In this document: positions 15,771-21,727 of the stretch, piece by piece
Position numbering within the stretch: position 1 is the first letter of the stretch
Layout: each line of letters starts with the position of its first letter
DNA from: JAKJGV01 sp964617565
Lineage (GTDB): Bacteria > Verrucomicrobiota > Kiritimatiellia > CAIQIC01 > JAGNIJ01
Reading direction: 5' to 3'
DNA length: 21,727 nt
Assembly (NCBI GenBank): GCA_964617565.1
Contig: CAZTYH010000053.1
Location: 1-21,727 of the forward strand
Translations under genes and position numbers: made by a program
Notes under the pieces: model-generated
What the model was told of the DNA's origin: nothing
Databases searched by the model: none
Seen by the model: only the letters and a program-made list of their open reading frames with translations

Positions 15771-16574
15771 CTACCGCGTGGCGGAGGGGTTCTCCGCCGC
15801 CCTGCGCCGTTCGCCCGCCCACGTAATCCACACACACAACTCGTAAAGCAACAGCAGCGGCACGGCCATGATCAATTGAGAGATCACGTCCGGCGGCGTC
15901 AACAACGCGGCAATCACAAGACTCACAATCACCGCGTAGGGCCGCGCGCCCTGGAGTTGCTGATGAGAGATCAGTCCCATCTTCGCAAGGATCAAGAGGA
16001 CTGCAGGCAATTCAAAGGCCAGCCCGAAACCGATCAGCAACTGGCTGGTGAAAGCGACGTAGCTCACCACCGTCCATTCAGCCGTGATACCGAGCCACGC
16101 GTGCATGCCGAACATCACCTTCAAAGCGGCGGGCAGCGTGACGCCATAACCCAGCGCAACGCCCAACACAAACAAGCACACGGCGAGTGCACCCGCACGA
16201 AGCACCAGCTTTCGCTCGCCGTGCTTCAAACCGGGAAAGACGAATTGTCCGACAAACAGTAACAGGAACGGCGCGCTGAGGATCATTCCGCTCCAGAACG
16301 CAATGCGCATGGCAACGGAAAAGGCCCCCCCGACTTCCAGCGATCGCAGAAATTGTTCGGGATGCTCCGTTATTCCACGCAGCGGACGCTGAAGCATCCG
16401 CAAAAACCACGGGGTAAAGGGAAAGGAAACGATGATGCCACCCGCCAGCGCCGCTGCGCAACGAATCAGCGTTTTGCGCAGATCCTCGAGATGATCAAGG
16501 AATGGCTTGGCTGCCTCTCCCGCGAGGCTTTCCTCATCCCGCCCGTCCACCCGGCTCCTCCTTTTTTTCAGCAT
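15771..16574 (-). CDS. tatC: Sec-independent protein translocase subunit TatC
   Basis: 267 residues with six hydrophobic helices. FLDHLEDLRKTLIRCA near the N-terminus is the TatC signature (F-x-x-HL-x-E/D-LR). FVFPGL and PAVLLILAKMGLISHQQLQGARPYAVIVSLVIAALLTPPDVISQLIMAVPLLLLYE are the conserved later segments. TatC recognises twin-arginine signal peptides in the inner membrane. The start is ambiguous. ATG 16574 overlaps tatA by 41 bp with GAGGAAGG just upstream. GTG 16550, with AGGAGG (16562-16557) 6 nt upstream, has the better ribosome site and would shorten the protein to 259 residues. It forms an operon with tatA. No tatB is present. Confidence 0.96.
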   Translation of the reverse strand: MLKKRRSRVDGRDEESLAGEAAKPFLDHLEDLRKTLIRCAAALAGGIIVSFPFTPWFLRMLQRPLRGITEHPEQFLRSLEVGGAFSVAMRIAFWSGMILSAPFLLLFVGQFVFPGLKHGERKLVLRAGALAVCLFVLGVALGYGVTLPAALKVMFGMHAWLGITAEWTVVSYVAFTSQLLIGFGLAFELPAVLLILAKMGLISHQQLQGARPYAVIVSLVIAALLTPPDVISQLIMAVPLLLLYELCVWITWAGERRRAAENPSATR

Positions 16575-16797
16575 CCTTCCTCACTTCCGATTCGCCGGAA
16601 AGCAAGTCCGCACGTGTGATTTCTCCGGAGAAATCCCGGGCCGCCCGGCGCAACTCCTCAAGCGCACGGCCGATGGACCGCGCGATGCGCGGCAGATTTT
16701 TTGAACCGAAAAGAAGGAGTACCGCAAGAAAGACAACGATCAGTTCTCCCACTCCAAGAGAACCCCCGAGCACAGCTACTGGATGCATCAGCGTCAT
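16534..16797 (-). CDS. tatA: Twin-arginine translocase subunit TatA/TatE family
   Basis: 87 residues. One N-terminal transmembrane helix (GELIVVFLAVLLLF), then the FGSKNLPRIARSIGRALEELRRAARDF amphipathic helix with the F-G-x-x-x-LP hinge that defines TatA/B, and a charged tail ending in Glu/Lys-rich residues. It would oligomerise to form the Tat translocation pathway together with TatC encoded by the overlapping next gene. One TatA-type protein without a recognisable separate TatB suggests a minimal TatAC system. There is no Shine-Dalgarno before ATG 16797. An AT-rich extended -10-like TGCTAATTT lies about 9 nt upstream, so a very short leader is possible. Confidence 0.93.
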   Translation of the reverse strand: MTLMHPVAVLGGSLGVGELIVVFLAVLLLFGSKNLPRIARSIGRALEELRRAARDFSGEITRADLLSGESEVRKDAEKKEEPGGRAG

Positions 16798-16832
16798 GTT
16801 TAATTCAAATTAGCATGATCAAGAAGTGGTTT

Positions 16833-16874
16833 AAAACACAAACGGCCCCGGGCGCGCTGTGCGTCCCGGGGCCG
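16833..16874 (-). terminator. Strong intrinsic terminator after tolB-pal
   Basis: A perfect 10-bp GC stem (16874-16865 paired with 16852-16843, CGGCCCCGGG/CCCGGGGCCG) with a 12-nt loop is followed on the minus strand by TTTGTGTTTTA. It lies just past the pal stop and separates pal from tatA. Confidence 0.85.
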
Positions 16875-16894
16875 CCGTAAAACCGATCCGCAAT

Positions 16895-17413
16895 TTACTG
16901 GACCAGAACGAACTCGCCGCGGCGGTTCAAGCGCCAGGCAGATTCGTCGCCGCCCATCGCAACCGGCCGCTCCTCGCCGAAGCTGCGGGTCTGGATGCGC
17001 GATCCGTCAATACCGAGACCGATCAGATACGCACGCACGGCCAGCGCGCGACGCTCACCCAAAGCGAGGTTGTACTCGTTGCTTCCGCGCTCGTCGCAAT
17101 GCCCGTCCACGATCAACCGCGTCGCGGGATTGCTCTTCAAATGACCGGCCACTTCTTCGATTTTTCCGCGTTCGGAATCTTTGATCTGCGACTGGTCATA
17201 GTCGAAATACACCGGCGAGAACTGGCCGGGCACTTCGATGCCCGAACCGAAACGGTCCGACAATCCCGTGCCGTAAATGTCCTGATCGCCCACGCCGATA
17301 ATGTCTCCACTGCCGATGCCCGTCGTACCGCGCGGCTTCTTTTTGCAGCCCGTCATGGATACGGCGCAAACAAGACCGATCATTACCCACATCATCCAAC
17401 GCCTGTTCTGCAT
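16895..17413 (-). CDS. pal: Peptidoglycan-associated lipoprotein Pal (OmpA domain)
   Basis: 172 residues. The lipoprotein signal ends MTGC (lipidation at the Cys), followed by a Gly-rich linker. The OmpA-like peptidoglycan-binding domain covers the C-terminal two thirds: VYFDYDQSQIKDSE, VDGHCDERGSNEYNLALGERRALAVRAYLIGLGI and TRSFGEERPV are textbook Pal motifs. Pal anchors the outer membrane to peptidoglycan and works with TolB and the TolQRA motor. ATG 17413 is used because AAGGAG lies 9 nt upstream; an upstream in-frame TTG has no ribosome site. It follows tolB by 27 nt on the same strand and ends at a strong terminator. No ybgF/cpoB gene follows. Confidence 0.96.
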   Translation of the reverse strand: MQNRRWMMWVMIGLVCAVSMTGCKKKPRGTTGIGSGDIIGVGDQDIYGTGLSDRFGSGIEVPGQFSPVYFDYDQSQIKDSERGKIEEVAGHLKSNPATRLIVDGHCDERGSNEYNLALGERRALAVRAYLIGLGIDGSRIQTRSFGEERPVAMGGDESAWRLNRRGEFVLVQ

Positions 17414-17440
17414 TTTATTTTTCTCCTTACGCAAAACTTT

Positions 17441-18646
17441 TCACTTCGGGGACCAAGATGGCGAATACCAGTTGCCCTGAATTTCGAGCAAAGCTATGGG
17501 CGGATCGCCCATTGTGTCAAGCAGGTAAATGGACGAACGGCCACCCGCCGTCCGGCTGCACACGATATGCCTGCCGTTCGGCGCCCAGCAGGGATCTTCG
17601 TAGTCTGCGCCATCCGCTGTTATCTGGCGGTTTTCGAGGGTCTGCGGATTGATTACGCAAACCTGGTACCGGCCCCCGATCCGCGCGCTATAGACGATGA
17701 GTCCGCCCGGACCCCAGTGCGGCGCCACGCTTTCCGCCACACGGCCGGTCAGGCGCTTGGCCGGACCGCCGTCACGCGACACCACGTACAACTGAGGCGA
17801 ACCGGGAAGGTCGGATACATAAACAATCTGGCTGCCGTCCGGCGACCACGATGGGCTGGCCTCCGCGGCGCGAAGCGTCTGCGTAATTCGAGTCAATCGC
17901 CGCGTTCGTAAATCCATGACGTACACGTCCGGATTCCCGTCCTTGGAAAGAATCAGCGCCATGTCGCGACCGTTCGGAGATATCTCCCCGCCGGTGTTAA
18001 GCCCCGGGAAACCAGCTATCCGGTTCCTCCTGCCCGACGCGATCTCAACCGTGTAGACATCCGGGAATCCCTGGTAGTAGGAAGTGTAGGAAATTGTTTC
18101 GCCGTCGGCGGTCCAGCGAGGCGCGATGCTGATGCTGCGATCGCGCGTGATCTGGATCAGGTTCTGGCCGTCGGAATCGCAAAGGTACAACTCCTTGTTG
18201 CCCGTCCGGTTCCCGACCAGCACCAATCGCCCGGAAAAAATGCCGGGCTGGCCCGTGACCGCCTGTATGATCTCGTCCGCCACCTGGTGCGCGAGCCTCC
18301 GTGCATCGGTCGAAGGCGCGCGGTAGCTTTTGCTCAACAACCGGCTGCGCGTGGCCACTTCATGTACGCGACACGCCACCTTGAGATTGCCGCCCCCCCC
18401 TTCGCATTCACCCGAGACAGTGATCTCGGAACGGCCGGGCGCGCCACGGATGAACCAACCCGAACGATCGAGATTGCCCTGCAGCGTCCGCAGGAACACC
18501 TGCGTCGCGTCGCCCTGCTCCGCCGTGAAGCCGGACAAATCTATCGTGGACTTCTGTCCGGCACTTTTCGTTACGCGCACCTGCGCATCCGCATAAAACG
18601 TCAACCCAAACACCACGAAAACAACCCACCACATCTGCCTGTTCAT
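17441..18646 (-). CDS. tolB: Tol-Pal system periplasmic protein TolB
   Basis: 401 residues, slightly shorter than the usual 420-440. Signal peptide MNRQMWWVVFVVFGLTFYADA (cleavage near A21). An N-terminal alpha/beta domain (about 22-165; FLRTLQGNLDRSGWFIRG, ADEIIQAVTGQPGIF) is followed by a WD40-like beta-propeller. Its blades are marked by APRWTADGETISYTSYYQG, GGEISPNGRDMALILSKDGNPDVYVMDL, SPSWSPDGSQIVYVSD, APHWGPGGLIVYSAR, DPCWAPNGRHIVCSR and SPSWSPK. It acts in the periplasm with Pal in outer-membrane integrity and cell constriction. A GGAG lies 11 nt before ATG 18646. It is co-transcribed with pal and divergent from the NTPase gene. tolQ, tolR and tolA are not in the window. Confidence 0.96.
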   Translation of the reverse strand: MNRQMWWVVFVVFGLTFYADAQVRVTKSAGQKSTIDLSGFTAEQGDATQVFLRTLQGNLDRSGWFIRGAPGRSEITVSGECEGGGGNLKVACRVHEVATRSRLLSKSYRAPSTDARRLAHQVADEIIQAVTGQPGIFSGRLVLVGNRTGNKELYLCDSDGQNLIQITRDRSISIAPRWTADGETISYTSYYQGFPDVYTVEIASGRRNRIAGFPGLNTGGEISPNGRDMALILSKDGNPDVYVMDLRTRRLTRITQTLRAAEASPSWSPDGSQIVYVSDLPGSPQLYVVSRDGGPAKRLTGRVAESVAPHWGPGGLIVYSARIGGRYQVCVINPQTLENRQITADGADYEDPCWAPNGRHIVCSRTAGGRSSIYLLDTMGDPPIALLEIQGNWYSPSWSPK

Positions 18647-18744
18647 CTTTCAGCGATCTCCATCTCGAAAAAAATTCCGTTGCCTTGCATCACATTGGCT
18701 GATTTAGACGCTTTTGTCCATTGCATGCTCATTCTTCTTGCGCC

Positions 18745-18773
18745 TTCACCACGCGCATCCATTGCGCTATCAT
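18745..18773 (+). promoter_or_regulatory. Putative promoter of the P-loop NTPase gene
   Basis: TTCACC (18745-18750) and TATCAT (18768-18773) are 17 bp apart. The predicted transcript start coincides with the GTG at 18780, which has no Shine-Dalgarno, so a leaderless mRNA is suggested. The -35 is weak. Confidence 0.4.
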
Positions 18774-18779
18774 CAGTGC

Positions 18780-19289
18780 GTGAATCCGTCCCTCAAAATC
18801 GTGCTCAGCGGCAGCATCGGCTGCGGAAAAAGCACCGTGGTGCGCCACGTCATGGGACAACGGCCGGCATGGCGCAAGCCCGGCGGATTCTTCACCCTCC
18901 GGCAGCCCGGCGCGATCATCATGCGGACCTGGGAAGGCGAAGAACGGATCGTGGCCCGCCACAGCGCCACGACGCCGCGCGGCCGGCCGCCGTACGATGT
19001 GGATCTCGACGCGTTCAACCGGTTCGGGAGCCGCGCGCTTCGCCCCTCATCAGCCGCACAACCGTTCGTGCTGGACGAACTCGGCCTGCTCGAACTTCCA
19101 GCGCAGGCGTTCGCCCGGGCCATCGCCGATCTCTTCCAAGGCTCCAACCCGATCATCGCCGTCATCCAGCAGCGCTCGCTCGAACCATGGATCGGCCTCA
19201 TTGGAAAAGAATACGTGCATCACCTGCTCATGGTGAACGCCGATAACCGCGACGACCTTCCCGGCGGCCTGCTCGACCTGCTGAAATAA
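18780..19289 (+). CDS. P-loop nucleoside triphosphatase (THEP1/DUF2478-like)
   Basis: 169 residues from the GTG at 18780. Walker A is GSIGCGKST (residues 11-19). The Walker B-like strand is FVLDELGLLELP, matching the D-E-x-G-x-x-E-L motif of the THEP1 NTPases. The C-terminal IIAVIQQRS also fits that fold. The reaction would be NTP hydrolysis to NDP; the biological role of the family is unclear. The start is uncertain: homology begins at LKIVLSG, and an open frame reaches back to ATG 18714, but the first 22 residues look non-conserved. No Shine-Dalgarno is visible. It lies 47 bp upstream of the ModE-like gene on the same strand and may be functionally linked to it, since such NTPases occur beside molybdate genes (recalled, unverified). 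Confidence 0.78.
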   Translation: MNPSLKIVLSGSIGCGKSTVVRHVMGQRPAWRKPGGFFTLRQPGAIIMRTWEGEERIVARHSATTPRGRPPYDVDLDAFNRFGSRALRPSSAAQPFVLDELGLLELPAQAFARAIADLFQGSNPIIAVIQQRSLEPWIGLIGKEYVHHLLMVNADNRDDLPGGLLDLLK

Positions 19290-19298
19290 TTTTCCCGC

Positions 19299-19327
19299 TT
19301 GAGCTTTCCGATATTCACGGGTATGAA
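19299..19327 (+). promoter_or_regulatory. Putative promoter of the ModE-like/TonB-receptor operon
   Basis: TTGAGC (19299-19304) and TATGAA (19322-19327) are 17 bp apart. The predicted start of transcription is about 19334, 1-4 nt before ATG 19337, which lacks a Shine-Dalgarno. The palindrome at 19308-19333 overlaps the spacer and the -10. Confidence 0.4.
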
Positions 19328-19333
19328 TATCGG
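19308..19333. promoter_or_regulatory. Putative ModE-type operator: 9+9 bp palindrome
   Basis: CCGATATTC and GAATATCGG form a perfect inverted repeat with an 8-bp spacer. ModE boxes known from proteobacteria are also AT-rich palindromes with CG-x-TAT ends separated by 6-8 bp, so this is a good candidate for autoregulation by the gene that begins 3 bp downstream. It could also form an RNA hairpin if transcription starts further upstream. Confidence 0.6.
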
Positions 19334-19336
19334 CTG

Positions 19337-19681
19337 ATGAAGCTGCATGTGAAAGTCACCCTCGCCGGCGGACGGGATGAAGAGTTCATGGGCCCGGGAC
19401 TCCTCGAACTGCTGCGCGGCATCGAGGATACACACTCCATCTCGCAAGCGGCAAAGGCCATGAGGTTATCCTACGTCAAGGCACTGCACATTCTTTCGCG
19501 ACTGGAAAGCCGGCTGAATCGAAAGCTGGTGCGACGCAGCAAGGGTGGCGCGGCGCGCGGAGGCGCGGAACTCACGCCCGCCGGACATCGCTTCGTCCTG
19601 GATTTCTCACAACTGCACGACGGAATAGTCCGCCATGCGCAACGACGGTTTGGCCGGTTTAAAAAGAAATATGGAGGATGA
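19337..19681 (+). CDS. ModE-type winged-helix regulator, DNA-binding domain only
   Basis: 114 residues. The helix-turn-helix is in SISQAAKAMRLSYVKALHILSRLESRLNRKLVRRSKGGAARGGAELTPAGHRFV. The S-I-S-Q-A-A-K-x-M-x-x-S-Y start and the R-x-x-G-G-x-x-x-GGA-x-LT-x-x-G wing are typical of ModE and its LysR-like N-terminal domain. The molybdate-binding Mop/TOBE domains of full-length ModE (about 260 residues) are absent, so ligand sensing must be by other means or by a partner. A palindrome and a candidate promoter directly precede the ATG. Its stop overlaps the TonB receptor start (ATGA), indicating translational coupling. Expected role: repressing the operon when molybdate or tungstate is sufficient (inference). 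Confidence 0.85.
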   Translation: MKLHVKVTLAGGRDEEFMGPGLLELLRGIEDTHSISQAAKAMRLSYVKALHILSRLESRLNRKLVRRSKGGAARGGAELTPAGHRFVLDFSQLHDGIVRHAQRRFGRFKKKYGG

Positions 19682-21666
19682 TCGTGACAATGCGAAACAA
19701 CGTCTCATGGATCCTGGTCTGCCTGTTGTCCGCCTTGCCCGTCATCCCGGCGCACGGAACCACGTTCACGCTGGGCGAAGTGCTGGTGGTCGGCGAGTCC
19801 CGCGAAACAACCGATGGAGCGGCCCGGCGCGTGAATGCAGACCTCATTGAGCAGCGTGCGCGGCAGGATGTGGCGGATGCCGTGGCACTGCTCCCGGATG
19901 TGGCCGTCGGGCGATCAGGCGGCCGCAATGAAAAGGCGATTTACGTCCGCGGTTTCGACATGCGACAGGTGCCCCTCTTTATTGACGGCATCCCCGTTTA
20001 CGTACCCTACGACGGAACGGTTGACCCCGGACGTTTCGGCGTGTTCGATGTGGCCGAAGTGAGCGTCAGCCGTGGTTTCGGCCCGGTAATCTACGGCCCC
20101 AACACGATGGGAGGCGCAATCAATGTCGTTACCCTCCGCCCCACGCAGCCCGTGGAATTCTATACCCGCGCCGGCATTTTCAGCGGCAACGGGGTCGAGG
20201 GCGGATTCCGCGCGGGCATGCTGAAGTCTGACGGCTATTTTCAAGGCGGATTGTCCTATCGCATGCGGGACTATTATCGCGTGTCCGGCGATTACACCCC
20301 GGCCGCTGCAGAAGACGGCGGCCGCCGCGAAAACTCGGCGAGCAGCGACCTGCAACTCAGCCTCAAGGCGGCTTGGACGCCGGCCGAGGGCGATGAATTC
20401 GCCGTCGGCTTCATGCGGCAGGACAGCGATAAAGAAGTGCCTCCATACGGCGGCACGGATCCCCGTGTTCAACCCCGCTACTGGCGCTACACGGAATGGA
20501 TCAAGAACAGCATCTACTTCATCGGCTTCAAAGGGCTCGGCCTCAACAGCTACGTGAAGCCCCGCTTCTATTACGACATTTACGAGAACACGCTGGACTC
20601 CTACGACGACGCCACGTACACCACGCGCACGCGCCCCTACGCGTTTCGGAGCATTTACGACGACTACACCTTCGGCGGCTCGGTGGAAGCCGGCGGGGAA
20701 TTCGGAGAAAGGCACGAACCGCGCACCGCGCTTCACTACAAGCGCGATGTTCATCGCGAGCATAACGAAGGCCAACCGCAGTCCGAATTCAGCGACGAAA
20801 CATGGACGATGGCCCTCGAGGACAGCATAAAGATCACGCCGGCACTGACCCTCGTCCTGGGCGTCGGCTACGAACGCCGCGAAAGTCTCACGACCGACGA
20901 CCGCGCGGGCCGCCAACCGGTTCACTATCCCGAAAACGCGAACGACATCGTCAACCCGCAGGCCGGGATATTCTACGGCACAACGTGCGGCGTGTTTCGC
21001 GCCACGATCGCAAGCAAGTCGCGGTTCCCGACCCTCAAGGATCGCTACTCCTACCGGCGCGGCATGGCCATCCCGAACCCCGATCTCGATCCCGAAAGAG
21101 CAGTCCACTATGAAATCGGCTATGCCGGGACGATTGCCGAATCGCTCGAAGCCCGCGCAAGCGTGTTCTACAGCCGACTGCGCGATGTCATTCAGCAGGT
21201 GGACCGGGTGCAGTTCGATGAGGCCACGGACACGTGGCTGTATCAATATCAGAATGTCGGCAAGGCCGAACATCGCGGTGTCGAAGCCGGCCTGGCCTAT
21301 CGCTTCAACGACGACGTGAAGGCCGGATTCGATTACGCACTGCTTGAGCGGAAAAACATCTCCAGCCCCCAGGTGAAGCCGATAGACACGCCGGAACACC
21401 GGTTCCTGGGCTTCGTGGAATTGCGCCCGACCGACAGCCTGGCATTCACTCCCAACGTAGAATACAACTCGTCGCGCTATTCCTCGTCCGACGGTGTGCG
21501 CGTGGACGGATTCTGGCTGTGGAACTTCAACGCGAAGTGGGAGCTGCCGCGCGGATTTGCGGTTTCCGCCGGAGTGCAGAACCTGCTCGACGAGAACTAC
21601 GAATTGACCGAAGGTTATCCGGAAGAAGGACGAAATTATTACGCGAACGTCAGCTATCGTTTCTGA
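19678..21666 (+). CDS. TonB-dependent outer-membrane receptor, candidate molybdate/tungstate or metal-complex importer
   Basis: 662 residues. Signal peptide (NNVSWILVCLLSALPVIPAHG, cleavage near residue 27), then a TonB-box-like TLGEVLVVGE. The plug domain (about 40-155) contains DVADAVALLPDVAVGRSGGRNEKAIYVRGFDMRQVPLFIDGIPV and GFGPVIYGPNTMGGAINVVT. The remainder is a 22-strand-type beta-barrel ending NVSYRF with the terminal aromatic residue needed for outer-membrane insertion. It is slightly shorter than average siderophore receptors, with no N-terminal signalling domain or carboxypeptidase-like extension. The start is ambiguous: GGAGG (19673-19677) touches ATG 19678, while GTG 19684 lies at 6-nt spacing and ATG 19690 at 12 nt. 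It is co-transcribed with the ModE-like gene, which is the only clue to its substrate. Confidence 0.93.
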   Translation: MIVTMRNNVSWILVCLLSALPVIPAHGTTFTLGEVLVVGESRETTDGAARRVNADLIEQRARQDVADAVALLPDVAVGRSGGRNEKAIYVRGFDMRQVPLFIDGIPVYVPYDGTVDPGRFGVFDVAEVSVSRGFGPVIYGPNTMGGAINVVTLRPTQPVEFYTRAGIFSGNGVEGGFRAGMLKSDGYFQGGLSYRMRDYYRVSGDYTPAAAEDGGRRENSASSDLQLSLKAAWTPAEGDEFAVGFMRQDSDKEVPPYGGTDPRVQPRYWRYTEWIKNSIYFIGFKGLGLNSYVKPRFYYDIYENTLDSYDDATYTTRTRPYAFRSIYDDYTFGGSVEAGGEFGERHEPRTALHYKRDVHREHNEGQPQSEFSDETWTMALEDSIKITPALTLVLGVGYERRESLTTDDRAGRQPVHYPENANDIVNPQAGIFYGTTCGVFRATIASKSRFPTLKDRYSYRRGMAIPNPDLDPERAVHYEIGYAGTIAESLEARASVFYSRLRDVIQQVDRVQFDEATDTWLYQYQNVGKAEHRGVEAGLAYRFNDDVKAGFDYALLERKNISSPQVKPIDTPEHRFLGFVELRPTDSLAFTPNVEYNSSRYSSSDGVRVDGFWLWNFNAKWELPRGFAVSAGVQNLLDENYELTEGYPEEGRNYYANVSYRF

Positions 21667-21717
21667 TTTTTCCAATGATTGGAAAAAATTCCGCCGGCTT
21701 TTCCAACCATTGGAAAA
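21667..21717. repeat. Two near-identical palindromes of the TTTTCCAA-N3-TTGGAAAA type
   Basis: The first (21667-21687) has a 9-bp stem TTTTTCCAA/TTGGAAAAA with loop TGA, beginning directly after the receptor stop codon. The second (21699-21717) has an 8-bp stem TTTTCCAA/TTGGAAAA with loop CCA. The centres are 31 bp apart, about three helical turns. Neither is followed by a T-tract on the plus strand, so they look more like paired protein-binding sites or a dispersed repeat than a terminator. No other copy was found by eye in the window. Confidence 0.75.
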
Positions 21718-21727
21718 ATCGCGGAAC

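Noticed and set aside
19915..21675. Long minus-strand open frame antisense to the TonB receptor
   Set aside because: It has no recognisable domain, no ribosome site, and mirrors the receptor's strongly biased GC-rich codons; a shadow frame.
21667..21717. The paired palindromes as an intrinsic terminator for the receptor gene
   Set aside because: The stems are AT-rich and no T-tract follows either on the plus strand.

Overview
The window (21,727 bp, GC-rich, densely coded) looks like chromosome of a free-living, diderm, polysaccharide-degrading bacterium of the PVC superphylum. Kiritimatiellota or another Verrucomicrobia/Lentisphaerae-type lineage fits best. The reasons are TolB-Pal, a TonB-dependent receptor and a lipoprotein hydrolase (outer membrane present), a GloVer-type tandem-repeat protein with a Verrucomicrobia-style C-terminus, and very large multidomain secreted glycosidases. 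The assignment is an inference from gene content; no rRNA is present.

Layout. 1-91 (-): N-terminus of RNase PH, cut by the window edge. 170-412 (-): small GIY-YIG protein. 460-563: nested inverted-repeat element abutting tRNA-Arg(CCG) at 562-638 (-). 716-1795 (-): serC. 1948-3402 (+): AzgA-type purine permease, divergent from serC. 3454-4617 (-): ankyrin protein followed by a DCC thiol oxidoreductase, behind their own promoter. 4692-12063 (-): a 1710-residue GH44-type secreted hydrolase followed 10 bp later by a GloVer-repeat protein. 12204-15745 (+): a divergent pair, a cytoplasmic GH26-like putative glycosidase and a GH5 lipoprotein with two carbohydrate-binding modules. 15771-16797 (-): tatA-tatC. 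16895-18646 (-): tolB-pal with a strong terminator. 18780-21666 (+): P-loop NTPase, one-domain ModE-type regulator and TonB-dependent receptor. 21667-21717: two near-identical palindromes.

How it works together. The centre (4692-15745) reads as a polysaccharide-utilisation locus. Two divergent transcription units share a 140-bp control region. In it, a perfect 14-bp LacI-family-like palindrome fills the spacer of a TTGATT-N17-TATAAA promoter. The GH44 giant would be secreted, the GH5 enzyme anchored to a membrane as a lipoprotein, and the GH26-like protein would act on imported oligosaccharides. No regulator, sugar transporter or SusC/D pair lies in the window.

The right end looks like a metal-oxyanion (molybdate/tungstate) uptake unit: a ModE-type DNA-binding domain overlaps a TonB-dependent receptor by 4 bp, and a P-loop NTPase precedes them. 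A 9+9 bp palindrome covers the putative promoter of the regulator.

Several genes (rph, the NTPase, the ModE-like gene and perhaps tatA) lack a Shine-Dalgarno and have a -10-like hexamer about 6-9 bp before the start codon, so leaderless mRNAs are likely. Others (serC, GH44, GH5, pbuG-like) have good Shine-Dalgarno sites. No gene-free stretch exceeds about 160 bp. No insertion sequence, CRISPR array, rRNA or phage gene was seen.
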